Part shown: positions 26,338 through 34,572 of the stretch, one piece after another
Numbering within the stretch: position 1 is the stretch's first letter
Layout: each line of letters opens with the position of its first letter
DNA from: Sulfidibacter corallicola
GTDB lineage: Bacteria > Acidobacteriota > Holophagae > Acanthopleuribacterales > Acanthopleuribacteraceae
NCBI RefSeq assembly: GCF_017498545.1
Contig: NZ_CP071793.1
Coordinates: 8,488,256 to 8,552,255, forward strand
DNA length: 64,000 bases
Direction of reading: 5' to 3'
Notes under the pieces: generated by a model
The model's database searches: none
What the model was told of the DNA's origin: nothing
The model's input: the letters and a program-made list of their open reading frames with translations, nothing else
Position numbers and translations under genes: made by a program

Positions 26338-26796
26338 ATGTACGACCTTTTGACCAAACCATTTGAAAAGCTGAGAGCCTATGAGGGATACGGTCCTCTA
26401 TTCCTGCGCTTGATCGTGGGGTTCCACCTGATCTACGGCACGCAGGACAACGTGTTCAGCTACGCCCGCATGCTCGAGTTTCGCGAGTTCCTGGTGCATC
26501 ACGGCTTCCCGTTTCCTTTGTTCAGTGCCTTTCTCTCGGTCTATGCCCAGTTTCTGGCCGGGATCTGTTTCCTGTTGGGGCTGTGTGTGCGGCTCGCGGG
26601 ATCGATCATGATCGTCAATTTCCTCGTCGCGATCGCCATGGTTCACATCGGCGACGCCTACCCAGCCGTGTTCCCCGCCTTGATGATGCTTTTCTCCGCC
26701 GTTTTCTTCACCCTCAGTGGCGCGGGGAACTGTTCCCTCGATCGTGCGATGGAGCTCAGGAAAATGGCGATAGTGTCATCCAAACCCCTGAATTGA
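26338..26796 (+). CDS. DoxX-family membrane protein
   Basis: A 152-residue protein with four hydrophobic helices (LFLRLIVGFHLIYG; FSAFLSVYAQFLAGICFLLG; SIMIVNFLVAIAMVHIG; FPALMMLFSAVFFTLSG) and the LFLRLxxG start and GAGxxSLD end of the DoxX/SURF4-like family. Members sit in the inner membrane and are linked to redox stress or thiosulfate:quinone oxidoreductase subunits; the exact role here is unknown. The MBL gene follows 64 bp later and is probably co-transcribed. Confidence 0.85.
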   Translation: MYDLLTKPFEKLRAYEGYGPLFLRLIVGFHLIYGTQDNVFSYARMLEFREFLVHHGFPFPLFSAFLSVYAQFLAGICFLLGLCVRLAGSIMIVNFLVAIAMVHIGDAYPAVFPALMMLFSAVFFTLSGAGNCSLDRAMELRKMAIVSSKPLN

Positions 26797-26860
26797 AGCC
26801 AGATGTGACCTTGTGTATGATGAAACCCCAATGGATACCATTCATCCGGTGGAGGTAGCG

Positions 26861-27826
26861 ATGGTTGCCCTGTCCGTGGTTGCGAAAGCTCTTCGACCCC
26901 GTTGCCTGTTGGCGTGGCTGCTCTGTCTGGGCGCCGTTCACGGGGCGGGACCCGAATCCGATGTTCCCTTCATCGTGGTGCTGGGCATTGCACAGGATGC
27001 CGGATATCCGCAAGCCGCGTGCGCGAAAGCCTGCTGTGCCGATGCCTGGGCCGATCCCAATCGCCGGCGCCATGCAGCTAGTCTGGCACTGGTGGATCCA
27101 CAGAGTGGACGGCGGTGGTTGTTCGACGCCACACCAGATTTCAAGATGCAGCTTCGCACGCTGGACCGGGTGGCGCCTCCCAAATCTGCGCCGGACCTCG
27201 CGGGGATCTTCCTGACCCACGGCCACATCGGCCACTATAGCGGGTTGTTGCATCTGGGCCGAGAAGTGATGGGTGGACGCAAGGTTCCCGTTTTCGCCAT
27301 GCCACGCATGGTCCGGTTCCTCAGCGGGAACGGACCTTGGGATCAATTGGTCCGCCTGAAGGACATCGTCCTGCAACCGCTGGCCGACGGGCAAAAGGTC
27401 GAGCTGACCGAGAACCTTTCGGTCACGCCGTTTATGGTGCCCCATCGCGACGAGTACACTGAAACGGTCGGATACTTCATCGAAGGACCCAACCGGGCCG
27501 CACTGTTCATCCCCGATATCGACAAATGGGAGAAGTGGGAAACCCCCATCGAGCGATGGTTGGCGAAGGTGGACGTCGCCTATCTGGACGCCACCTTTTT
27601 TGCCGAGGGTGAGATTCCGGGCCGCAATATGAACGAGATTCCCCATCCGTTCATCGTGGAGAGCATGGATCGCTTCGCGAAGCTGAGCCCGGAGCAACGC
27701 GGGAAGGTGCGATTCATTCATCTCAACCACACCAATCCCGCCATCAGGCCCGACGGCGATGCGCGCAGGCAAATCGAGCGGCGCGGGTTCGCGGTGGCCG
27801 AAGAACGAGAGCGAAGGTCCCTTTGA
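26861..27826 (+). CDS. Exported PqqB-like MBL-fold hydrolase
   Basis: A 321-residue protein starting at the ATG at 26861, preceded by GGAGG. The signal peptide (LLAWLLCLGAVHGA) is followed by a metallo-beta-lactamase fold: VLGIAQDAGYPQAAC with a CAKACC cluster, THGHIGHYSG (metal site), PHRDEYTETVGYFIEG, DATFF and HLNHTNP. The CxxxCC and QDAG segments are typical of PqqB-like proteins. No other pqq genes are present, and a signal peptide is not expected for true PqqB, so a role in PQQ synthesis is unlikely. It probably forms a transcription unit with doxX upstream. Confidence 0.85.
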   Translation: MVALSVVAKALRPRCLLAWLLCLGAVHGAGPESDVPFIVVLGIAQDAGYPQAACAKACCADAWADPNRRRHAASLALVDPQSGRRWLFDATPDFKMQLRTLDRVAPPKSAPDLAGIFLTHGHIGHYSGLLHLGREVMGGRKVPVFAMPRMVRFLSGNGPWDQLVRLKDIVLQPLADGQKVELTENLSVTPFMVPHRDEYTETVGYFIEGPNRAALFIPDIDKWEKWETPIERWLAKVDVAYLDATFFAEGEIPGRNMNEIPHPFIVESMDRFAKLSPEQRGKVRFIHLNHTNPAIRPDGDARRQIERRGFAVAEERERRSL

Positions 27827-27833
27827 GCTCGGC

Positions 27834-28076
27834 TCAATCGGCGTCTTCTTTCTTCTCACGATCACCCGTTTCGATGTGCCAGGGCTCCACCGCGCCTTCG
27901 AGCCGGCCCGCTTGGGGATAGGCGCTCGCGGCTCCGTGGCGATAGACCGGTTCGCCGCCACTGTGGCCCGCCGCCAAGGTGAAATTTTTCGGGGCGTGCG
28001 GAACTCTCGGCGTTTCTCCTGGAAGACCTGCTCGATCCGGTACCTTGATGAACTCGGCTCCCGAAAAACGTTTCAT
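27834..28076 (-). CDS. Small hypothetical protein, 80 residues
   Basis: An ORF starting MKRFSGAEFIKVPDRAG and ending REKKEDAD, polar and proline/glycine-rich, with no signal or domain. It lies just after the DUF3592-like gene on the same strand and ends 8 bp from the convergent MBL gene, filling the gap neatly. The composition is coding-like but there is no family match, so it may be spurious. Confidence 0.4.
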   Translation of the reverse strand: MKRFSGAEFIKVPDRAGLPGETPRVPHAPKNFTLAAGHSGGEPVYRHGAASAYPQAGRLEGAVEPWHIETGDREKKEDAD

Positions 28077-28095
28077 CACCCTTGGCGAGATTCCT

Positions 28096-28914
28096 TCATT
28101 CGTGGGTGGCATCGAAATCGGAGGCCCAGGCGATCGTGTTGTGATCGGGGTGGTTGCGCAGAAAGAGGATCACCACCTGATCGCCGACGGAGATCGGTGG
28201 TTGGGTCATTTTTCTGTCTGTCGGGAACCACTGCGTCTGGCCCTCGGACGCTCCGGAAGGGCCTGCCTGAAAGCGATAGGTGAACCGCCATGGGTGGATT
28301 CCGTTGACTCGTAGGCGGCGGTTCAGGCTGATATCCGTGACCTTCGCCAGGCGAGTGTCGCCTTCGCTCAGCAGCCTTCTGAGGGCCTGGACCCGAAACC
28401 GGATGAGAATCAGAAAGAAGAGTCCCACCGATCCCATCGAGACCGGCAACCACAGCAGCGGGGTCGGTACCGCGGCCGCGTAGGTTCCCGCAATCCGTGC
28501 CAAGGTCGGGTTGTCGGGCAAGTACTCGATCGTCACCGGGTCACCCGCTTGAAGGTCCGGTCGTTTGAGGAAGGAATACCCCTGCGTGGTGGAACCGTCC
28601 GGCAGGGGAAACGTGAAATCGACCCGATAGGTGTCTCCCGAGCGGCTGCGCCCGGTACTGCTGAGCTTCAAACCTGTCACACGGCCTTCGGCGATGATGG
28701 ATGCTCGGTCCAACTGGATATCCGCCAAAAAGAAGCCCGGCCTGGCGATCCACTGAATGATCAGGAGGGTCAGTCCGGATACCACGGCGAGAATCGTGAA
28801 CACCAAACCGCAAATCCACATGCCCGGAGCTTGGTGCCAGAGGTTGCGTCGAAACACGGAGCGCGGTGCTCTGGGCACGTCCTGTACATTGACTATGGGT
28901 CTATCCAACGTCAA
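28096..28914 (-). CDS. DUF3592-like two-helix membrane protein
   Basis: A 272-residue protein with transmembrane segments at about 30-55 (WICGLVFTILAVVSGLTLLI) and 150-172 (TPLLWLPVSMGSVGLFFLI). The region between carries the DUF3592 pattern, SFLKRPDLQAGDPVTIEYLP, and the segment after the second helix repeats a similar theme (GDQVVILFLRNHPDHN). Function unknown; such proteins lie in the inner membrane with a small beta-rich soluble domain. Confidence 0.75.
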   Translation of the reverse strand: MTLDRPIVNVQDVPRAPRSVFRRNLWHQAPGMWICGLVFTILAVVSGLTLLIIQWIARPGFFLADIQLDRASIIAEGRVTGLKLSSTGRSRSGDTYRVDFTFPLPDGSTTQGYSFLKRPDLQAGDPVTIEYLPDNPTLARIAGTYAAAVPTPLLWLPVSMGSVGLFFLILIRFRVQALRRLLSEGDTRLAKVTDISLNRRLRVNGIHPWRFTYRFQAGPSGASEGQTQWFPTDRKMTQPPISVGDQVVILFLRNHPDHNTIAWASDFDATHE

Positions 28915-29180
28915 CCTCCCATCGAGACGATCGCGTCGAGCGGAACCGAATCTCGCGGTGCGCGCGATGGTTCCGGAATTGTAAGGGCGTATTTTTCGGT
29001 ACCTACTCTATCGGGCGTAATGCCAAAACAATCAGGCCGATTTGGTGGAAAAGCAGGCCCCCCGGTGTAGGATGAAGCGAGGAGACGCCCGGTTCTCGTG
29101 GCTCGTGATTCGGCGGGCCGTGACTTCCCGGTGAAAGCCGGGCGTGTTCGGCTCCCGCTCCATGCCTGAGGAGGGAAAAC

Positions 29181-29831
29181 ATGCCGTTCCTCGATCTCGA
29201 ACAATGGCCGCGCCGCGATCTGTTTCATTTCTTCAGAACCTTCGAGTATCCTTTTTTCGGTGTGTGCGTGCGCGTGCGCGTAGGCCGATTACTGGCCTGG
29301 GCCCGGGCGCGACAGCTCAAATCCTTTCCATGTCTGCTGTATGGTTCTCAATCGGCCGCGAACGGCGAGCCCTCGTTTCGTTATCGGCTACGCGGCGAAC
29401 GCGTTTGGGTGCATGACCGAATCGAGGCGGGTTTCACCGTACCCGATTCGCCGGAGTCCTTTGGCTTTTGCCATGTTCCCTACCATGCGACATTCACCGG
29501 CTTCTATCGGGATTGCCGCCAACGCATCGAGGCCTTTCGCAAAAATCCCCCGCCGCTGACGCCCTCCACCACCGATGACGTGATTCACTACTCGGTGTTG
29601 CCGTGGTTGGCGTTCACGGGGTTCAGTCACGCGCGACCGGGTGATTTAGGTGATTCGGTACCCAAGATCATGTTCGGCAAAATCGAGGGAGCGGAAGGCG
29701 AAGAGGAAATGCCGGTGCACGTGTCGGCCCATCACGCGCTGATGGATGGGGTCCATGTGGGTCGTTTCATCGAGGCGTTTCAATCGATTCTTGATCGCCC
29801 TGAATTGCTGGATGAAGACGTGCCCAAATGA
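29181..29831 (+). CDS. Chloramphenicol acetyltransferase-like protein
   Basis: A 216-residue protein with the size and layout of type A chloramphenicol acetyltransferases: aromatic-rich N-terminus (FHFFRTFEYPFFGVCVRV), FRYRLRGERVWVHDRIE, and near the C-terminus the catalytic HHALMDGVHVGRF (HHxxxDG, acetyl-CoA-dependent). It starts at an ATG after GAGGAGG. True CATs act as trimers in the cytoplasm; environmental homologues may acetylate other hydroxyl compounds, so resistance should not be assumed. A 650-bp non-coding region follows. Confidence 0.85.
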   Translation: MPFLDLEQWPRRDLFHFFRTFEYPFFGVCVRVRVGRLLAWARARQLKSFPCLLYGSQSAANGEPSFRYRLRGERVWVHDRIEAGFTVPDSPESFGFCHVPYHATFTGFYRDCRQRIEAFRKNPPPLTPSTTDDVIHYSVLPWLAFTGFSHARPGDLGDSVPKIMFGKIEGAEGEEEMPVHVSAHHALMDGVHVGRFIEAFQSILDRPELLDEDVPK

Positions 29832-30485
29832 TGCATCGAAGCGATCGAGCCGCCAACGAGAAAGGTTCCCGGAGCCTGTTGCGCCGAGAACCCAGAATTC
29901 GGGACCATGGGGAGATGTTTAAGTGGAGAAGGGAAGGGGTGACTGTTCGATCAGGAGTCTCACCCCTCTTTCATGGCGTGGCATCCGGGGAAAATGAAGG
30001 CGTATCCTGCCTGGACCAAATCCAGGGGACGGGTATGCAGATCCCAACGGATTGGTAACGTAAGCAATTCATTGGCTTTCGAACTAGCCGCCTTGGCGGC
30101 TAGGGATGTGCATGATAAGCCGCCGGGCAAAAGCAGATCAAATTGTATCATGTGAATTTCGAGCCAAAAGGATCAGACCTCGAAGAGCTTTGATAGTATC
30201 CAAATTAGTTGAGTGTAGCGCCGCAAGGAGAGTGGTGGGATATTTTTCGATAATCAATAAAATAACTTCGAGATATACCGCTGGTGAAAGCTGTGTGCGG
30301 TTGGGTTGAGAAAATTTCGTGATTAAAAATATGGATGTTGAGAGGTGTGTTTTTTGGTAAGGAAAAAGCTTGCCAGGGTCAGGCGAGCCAGGGGAGAATG
30401 AAGCAGCACCAGGCAGTATCCATCGCAAAGATTTTTCTTTCGACTCTGGATCGATTCTCTTGTCGGAAGAGGGAACGGAGGCGTC
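29832..30485. other. Non-coding region ahead of the Rpn gene
   Basis: About 650 bp with lower GC from 30100 onward. The only clear structure is the palindrome at 30083-30102. Minus-strand frames crossing it are shadows of the Rpn gene. No gene is supported. Confidence 0.5.
30083..30102. repeat. Palindrome CTAGCCGCC-TT-GGCGGCTAG
   Basis: A perfect 9-bp stem, identical in its arms to the palindrome at 15534-15553. It is followed by AGGGATG in both places once orientation is considered. Candidate REP-type palindrome. Confidence 0.7.
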
Positions 30486-31409
30486 ATGCCGGAGGACCAA
30501 GTTGAATTTTCCCATGACAAGGCGTTCAAGGATCTCGTTCTTGCGTTTCCCAAGCAGTCGGTTCGTGCCTTGGTGCCCAGGCTCGAAACGGAATATGGAT
30601 GCTTGGAGGAGGTGGTTCAGCTTCGCCAGGAGATGCCCCGCCACAGACTGTATGATCCCGGCCGCATCGTGGACCTGGCCATGCACCTCAAATTTCGCGG
30701 CGGTGGCGGGCTGATTTGTTTGATGGAGCACCAGAGCAAGAAGTCGTCGTTTTCGATTCATCGGCTGTGTCACTACGTGCTCGACCTGGATCGGATGGTG
30801 GGTGGGTTACCGGTTTTGCCCGTGGTGGTGTTCACCGATCGCCCTCGGTGGCGGCGCGATGTGGCACGCCGGATTCGTCACGAGGCGGTCGAAGAGACCT
30901 GGTTGGACTTTTCGTTCCTGCGGGTGAAGTTGCGCGAACAAAACGTAGACGACATCTGGCGTAGCGATAATCCAGTATGGTACGTCCTGGCGCCGCTGCT
31001 GGACTATCCGGAAGAGGAGCGCTTGCACGTGGCGGCCCTGGCCTATACCCATTTATATAGGGTGACAGATCACGGGACCTTCATTCGTTTCATGGATTTC
31101 ATTGACGTCAACGCTCGATTGAGCGGTGAAGAAAAGCGGAGTTTGGCGAGGCTGTTCGAGGAAACGGAGGATCGGATGAGCATGACGGTACGCGAGATAC
31201 TGATGGAAAAAGGGGAGCAACGGGGTATCGAGATAGGGGAGCAACGGGGCATCGAGATAGGTGAGCAACTGGGTTACGAACGAGGTGACCTTTATCGAAA
31301 GTGCGAAATGGTGAAAAGCATGCTGCGTGCGGGGTTGGAAAAAGTCCAAGTCGCGGAAATCGCGGAAATGAGCGTCTCCGAAGTTATGGAAATCGCCTCC
31401 GAGATGTAG
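30486..31409 (+). CDS. Rpn-family PD-(D/E)XK nuclease with internal in-frame start
   Basis: A 307-residue protein of the recombination-promoting nuclease / PDDEXK transposase-like family: SHDKAFKDLVLAFP at the start, then D63 (IVDLAMHL) and E81-x-Q83 (LMEHQSKK) as catalytic residues, a helical middle and a C-terminal coiled region with GEQRGIEIG repeats. The start follows GGAGG. At residue 231 an in-frame ATG (31176) is preceded by CGGAGG at ideal spacing and would yield a 77-residue C-terminal product. In E. coli, small proteins made from such internal starts act as antitoxins of the full-length Rpn nuclease in phage defence. The same C-terminal segment is duplicated directly downstream. Confidence 0.87.
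   Translation: MPEDQVEFSHDKAFKDLVLAFPKQSVRALVPRLETEYGCLEEVVQLRQEMPRHRLYDPGRIVDLAMHLKFRGGGGLICLMEHQSKKSSFSIHRLCHYVLDLDRMVGGLPVLPVVVFTDRPRWRRDVARRIRHEAVEETWLDFSFLRVKLREQNVDDIWRSDNPVWYVLAPLLDYPEEERLHVAALAYTHLYRVTDHGTFIRFMDFIDVNARLSGEEKRSLARLFEETEDRMSMTVREILMEKGEQRGIEIGEQRGIEIGEQLGYERGDLYRKCEMVKSMLRAGLEKVQVAEIAEMSVSEVMEIASEM
31176..31409 (+). CDS. Predicted nested C-terminal Rpn small protein (candidate antitoxin)
   Basis: This in-frame ATG, with CGGAGG five to six bases upstream, would give the last 77 residues of the Rpn protein: MSMTVREILMEKG, two GEQRGIEIG repeats, then YERGDLYRKCEMVK and a helical tail. It lacks all nuclease residues. The prediction rests on the internal ribosome site, on the second copy downstream keeping the same start and site, and on the known RpnS precedent. 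Confidence 0.55.
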   Translation: MSMTVREILMEKGEQRGIEIGEQRGIEIGEQLGYERGDLYRKCEMVKSMLRAGLEKVQVAEIAEMSVSEVMEIASEM

Positions 31410-31420
31410 CGGAGAATCGG

Positions 31421-31666
31421 ATGAGCATGACGGTACGCGAGATACTGATGGAAAAAGGCGAGCAACGGGGCATCGAGATAGGGGAGCAACGGGGCATCGA
31501 GATAGGCCTGGAACAAGGCAAGCAACTGGGTTACGAACGAGGTGACCTTTATCGAAAGTGCGAAATGGTGAAAAGCATGCTGCGTGCGGGGTTGGATAAA
31601 GCCCAAGTCGCGGAAATCGCGGAAATGAGCGTCTCCGAAGTTATGGAAATCGCCTCCGAAATGTAA
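31421..31666 (+). CDS. Free-standing duplicate of the Rpn C-terminus (candidate antitoxin)
   Basis: An 81-residue ORF starting with the same MSMTVREILMEKGEQRGIE as the nested product, with a CGGAG six bases before the ATG. It differs by one added repeat-like segment (IGLEQGKQLG) and a few substitutions (LDKAQ for LEKVQ). It lies 11 bp after the Rpn stop codon. The period of the duplication is 245 bp. Conservation of the frame over the whole copy suggests it is translated rather than decaying. Confidence 0.6.
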   Translation: MSMTVREILMEKGEQRGIEIGEQRGIEIGLEQGKQLGYERGDLYRKCEMVKSMLRAGLDKAQVAEIAEMSVSEVMEIASEM

Positions 31667-31709
31667 CGGAGCGACAAATCTCCACTGCGCTCTCTCGGGC
31701 TCTCTCGAT

Positions 31710-32498
31710 TCATTTCCCCTGTGTCGCGCGCGCCAGGTTGTTCCGTACCGCCGACACCGGATTGCCCAGGCCTCTCAGCCCGCCGAGAGCATAGCCTCCC
31801 AGGTTGATGGCGACCAGGCGACCTTCTTTGTCGACGACGGGTGCCCCGCTGGTCGCGGTCAGGTCCAAATCCTCCAAATACACATATTCGAGCCAATCTT
31901 CGGTGACATCGGTGACCACCGCCAGGTGTAGGGTCTTTTCATCGTTGCTCACGGATGAATAAAGCCATACCGGTTCGTCCACGCCGATAGGTTCCGTGCG
32001 AAAGGGTAGCGCCTGGGGAGCCAGGTCCTCGGAGGCGCGAAACACCAACAGATCCTGGGTGCATGAGTTCATGTCCATTTTCCTGGCGCCCTCGATGGGG
32101 ATGACCTCGTGAAACGTCAAGGGTTCGAAGGTTGGGTCGTCGGACGCGCACCTGACGCTGCGGACTTGTTCCGGCACTTCGTGCCAGGCCAGCTCGCGCG
32201 GCAAACCGCCGGCTTCACCGAGAAGGTGGTGTGCACTCAGCAGGTAGACCGTGTTCGTCCGGGGTTCCTTGCCCAGAAAGGCTTTGCCGGCCCGGACCTC
32301 CCCGAGCTGGGTGTCGAAGGTGGGTGCGTAGACCGGATAGGCCCCAACATCCGGTGTTTTTTCATGGGACACCTTGGCCAGGACCTCGTCGTGGGTCGAG
32401 TAGAACATCATGACGGCCAGCCAACTGCCGAATGCCAGCAGGACGAGCAGGCCCAAACAGCTAAAAGTAAACCACAAAAACATGTTCTTGTTGTTCAT
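31710..32498 (-). CDS. Membrane-anchored trypsin-like serine protease
   Basis: A 262-residue protein with one N-terminal transmembrane segment (about 8-32) and an extracytoplasmic chymotrypsin-fold domain. The triad is visible as H in YLLSAHHLL, D in CTQDLLVFR and S in TATSGAPVVDKEGRLVAI. The serine motif is SGAP rather than GDSGGP, as in many HtrA-like or degenerate members, so activity is likely but not certain. No PDZ domain follows. It is transcribed away from the Rpn region and in line with the SDR gene upstream. Confidence 0.78.
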   Translation of the reverse strand: MNNKNMFLWFTFSCLGLLVLLAFGSWLAVMMFYSTHDEVLAKVSHEKTPDVGAYPVYAPTFDTQLGEVRAGKAFLGKEPRTNTVYLLSAHHLLGEAGGLPRELAWHEVPEQVRSVRCASDDPTFEPLTFHEVIPIEGARKMDMNSCTQDLLVFRASEDLAPQALPFRTEPIGVDEPVWLYSSVSNDEKTLHLAVVTDVTEDWLEYVYLEDLDLTATSGAPVVDKEGRLVAINLGGYALGGLRGLGNPVSAVRNNLARATQGK

Positions 32499-32552
32499 CG
32501 AAAACCCACCAAACGAAACCTGTCTTGGGAACTACGGGGGACGGGCGACGAA

Positions 32553-33365
32553 TTAAGAGAGCCTTTTGCTGGGGTACCAAAGTCCCAGCGCTTTCAACAC
32601 GGCGAGGGAAAGCCCTGGCGCCTTCTGAAAGCCTCGAATGAATGCCCAGAGTACGAAGGGGAAAATCATTTCCCGCTTGTTTTTGCGGATGGCCAGAATC
32701 ACCTTGTCCGCGACATCCTGGGGTTCGAGTACGGGAAACATCTTCGATATTTTGGGGTACCAATCGAGATCCGCATCCTCTCGCTCGAAATAGCCGGTGT
32801 TGACCTGTGCGGGACAAATCAAGGACACGCCGACACCTTCGCGAACCAGTTCTTCGTAAAGCGCCAGAGACATGCCGACCATGGCGTAACGAGCGGCAGT
32901 GTAGGGGACCATGTAGGGGAGCGGAAAGTAGCCGGCCGGGCTGGTGAGGTTGACGATATGGCCTCGCTTACGCGCCCGCATCTTGGGCGCAAGGGCCTGG
33001 CAGGCAGCGATCGCCGCTTTGAACGGAAGCTGGACGGGCGCGGTCGCCTCTTCGGCCGACATGTGATGCATCGGTTTGAACGTTCCCGAGCCCACGTTGT
33101 TGACCAGAATGTCGATGGGCCCGAGAGAGGCTTCGATGTTCGGCAGCGTGGCCAGAAGTTGGTCCGTATCGCCCAAATCGCATCCGAACGCCTGCGCCGT
33201 GCCACCGGATTGGCGAATGGATTCCGCGGCGTCTTCCAGCCGCTCACTGGGTCGTGCGATCAAGGCTACCTGGCAACCGGCTTTTGCCAATGCTTCGGCG
33301 ATCGCTTTGCCGATCCCGGAAGAGGCACCCGTCACCACGGCATTCCAACCCGATATATTTTTCAA
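32553..33365 (-). CDS. Short-chain dehydrogenase/reductase with YxxxR active site
   Basis: A 270-residue classical SDR: TGASSGIGKAIA (NAD(P)-binding, residues 12-23), CDLGD, VNNVGSG, NLTSPAGYF with the catalytic Ser, and PYTAARYAMVG. The last motif carries Tyr but Arg where the family has Lys (YxxxK). The C-terminal part (FPFVLWAFIRGFQKAPGLSL) resembles membrane-associated SDRs. Substrate unknown. The Lys-to-Arg change may lower or alter activity. Confidence 0.85.
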   Translation of the reverse strand: MKNISGWNAVVTGASSGIGKAIAEALAKAGCQVALIARPSERLEDAAESIRQSGGTAQAFGCDLGDTDQLLATLPNIEASLGPIDILVNNVGSGTFKPMHHMSAEEATAPVQLPFKAAIAACQALAPKMRARKRGHIVNLTSPAGYFPLPYMVPYTAARYAMVGMSLALYEELVREGVGVSLICPAQVNTGYFEREDADLDWYPKISKMFPVLEPQDVADKVILAIRKNKREMIFPFVLWAFIRGFQKAPGLSLAVLKALGLWYPSKRLS

Positions 33366-33663
33366 TGAGGTGCTCCTGAAACATCATTGCCAAAGGCATA
33401 CCGACATCCTGTTCCTTTCGATCGGAACTTTCGGCAAAGACGTGTGGTTGAGGCTGATGCGTCCAGTATAGCTCATCCGCTCGGGTGGGGCGATACCGAG
33501 ACCCGACACCCTCGAATCCGGCCCTCCAGGTGCCGTCGAAGCCCGCGTGACTCCAACTGCTAGGGGATTGTCGGTTCCCGATGGTAGACTTTCGTTGATT
33601 CCAGTCCATATCGAACACCGGAGCATTGGTTTGCGAAGTCCCCCTGTGTCTCCCAGCGATAGG

Positions 33664-34413
33664 GTGCGTCGGCGCGGCATGATTCTCGTCGTGACGCTCG
33701 CTTTGTTGATTGCCGGCTGTGCGAAGCGCTCGATCGAGACCCCGATCCCGAGCGACCATTGGCCCGAACCGCCCAGCCAGGCGCCACGACGGTTGATGTT
33801 GATGTTACCGGGGTACCAGGACAGCGAGGCGCACTTTCGCCGCAACGGCTTTTTCGATTTGGTGGCTCGGCAACCCGAGGGTTTTCGCGATTGGCAATTG
33901 ATCGCGCTCGATTCTCATGTGGGCTATTTCCAAACCGGTACCATGCCTCAACGTATCGAAAACGAAGTCATGAAGGCCTATCCCGACATTCCCGTCACGC
34001 TTCTCGGCGTGTCTTTCGGTGGATTTGGGGCGCTGTATTTGGCCCGTGCTTTCCCCGATCGGGTGGACGAATTGGTATTGTTCGCTCCGTTTCTCGGCCG
34101 CCGCGACTTTTTGAAACGCCTGCACATGGAAGGCCTGAGTGAGTTTCAACCGCGTGATCGCTTGGAGCGTGAGCTGTTGGACAATTGGCGTTTTCTGCTC
34201 GAGGACTCACGGAGAACCGGCGTCGAGATCCACATTCTCCACGGAGAATCCGATCGCCTGGCGCCCGCCGTCGAGCTTCTGGCTCCGAAGGCGCCCCATA
34301 TCAAGGTGACAACTCGCCCAGGAGGACACAAGTGGAAGATCTGGCACGGGTTGTTCGAGGCTTGGTTGCGCGATCGGAAGCCGCAACATGTTCCGGCTCC
34401 TGAGAGACCTTGA
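33664..34413 (+). CDS. Alpha/beta-hydrolase lipoprotein
   Basis: A protein of about 249 residues. From the GTG at 33664 it has an Arg-rich n-region and a lipoprotein signal ending LLIAGC; an ATG at 33679 is the alternative. The hydrolase core shows LMLMLPGYQ, the nucleophile elbow GVSFGGFG, ILHGESDRLAP with the acid and RPGGHKWKIW with the histidine. It is probably anchored to a membrane by its lipidated Cys and acts as an esterase; the substrate is unknown. Confidence 0.8.
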   Translation: MRRRGMILVVTLALLIAGCAKRSIETPIPSDHWPEPPSQAPRRLMLMLPGYQDSEAHFRRNGFFDLVARQPEGFRDWQLIALDSHVGYFQTGTMPQRIENEVMKAYPDIPVTLLGVSFGGFGALYLARAFPDRVDELVLFAPFLGRRDFLKRLHMEGLSEFQPRDRLERELLDNWRFLLEDSRRTGVEIHILHGESDRLAPAVELLAPKAPHIKVTTRPGGHKWKIWHGLFEAWLRDRKPQHVPAPERP

Positions 34414-34572
34414 TCGATGACCAGAGCATGGAGTGGCATGGCCGAAGGACCATGCCGAGAGCCAAACGGATGCAGGTCGTGGGGTTCGGCTCGGCTTAGG
34501 GCAAGCCCATCCAAACGAAAGCCATCCCGTGGAATGAGGCCGGTCCATTCGTTGGATGGGCGCCGGTTGGGA

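Larger units (their letters stand above)
31172..31666. repeat. 245-bp tandem duplication of the Rpn gene end
   Basis: GAGGATCGGATGAGCATGAC-like sequence at 31168 recurs at 31413, and the following 230 bases are nearly identical apart from a 12-base in-frame insertion. Unlike the other duplications of this size in the window, no GGGGACAGGC element is included. Confidence 0.9.
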
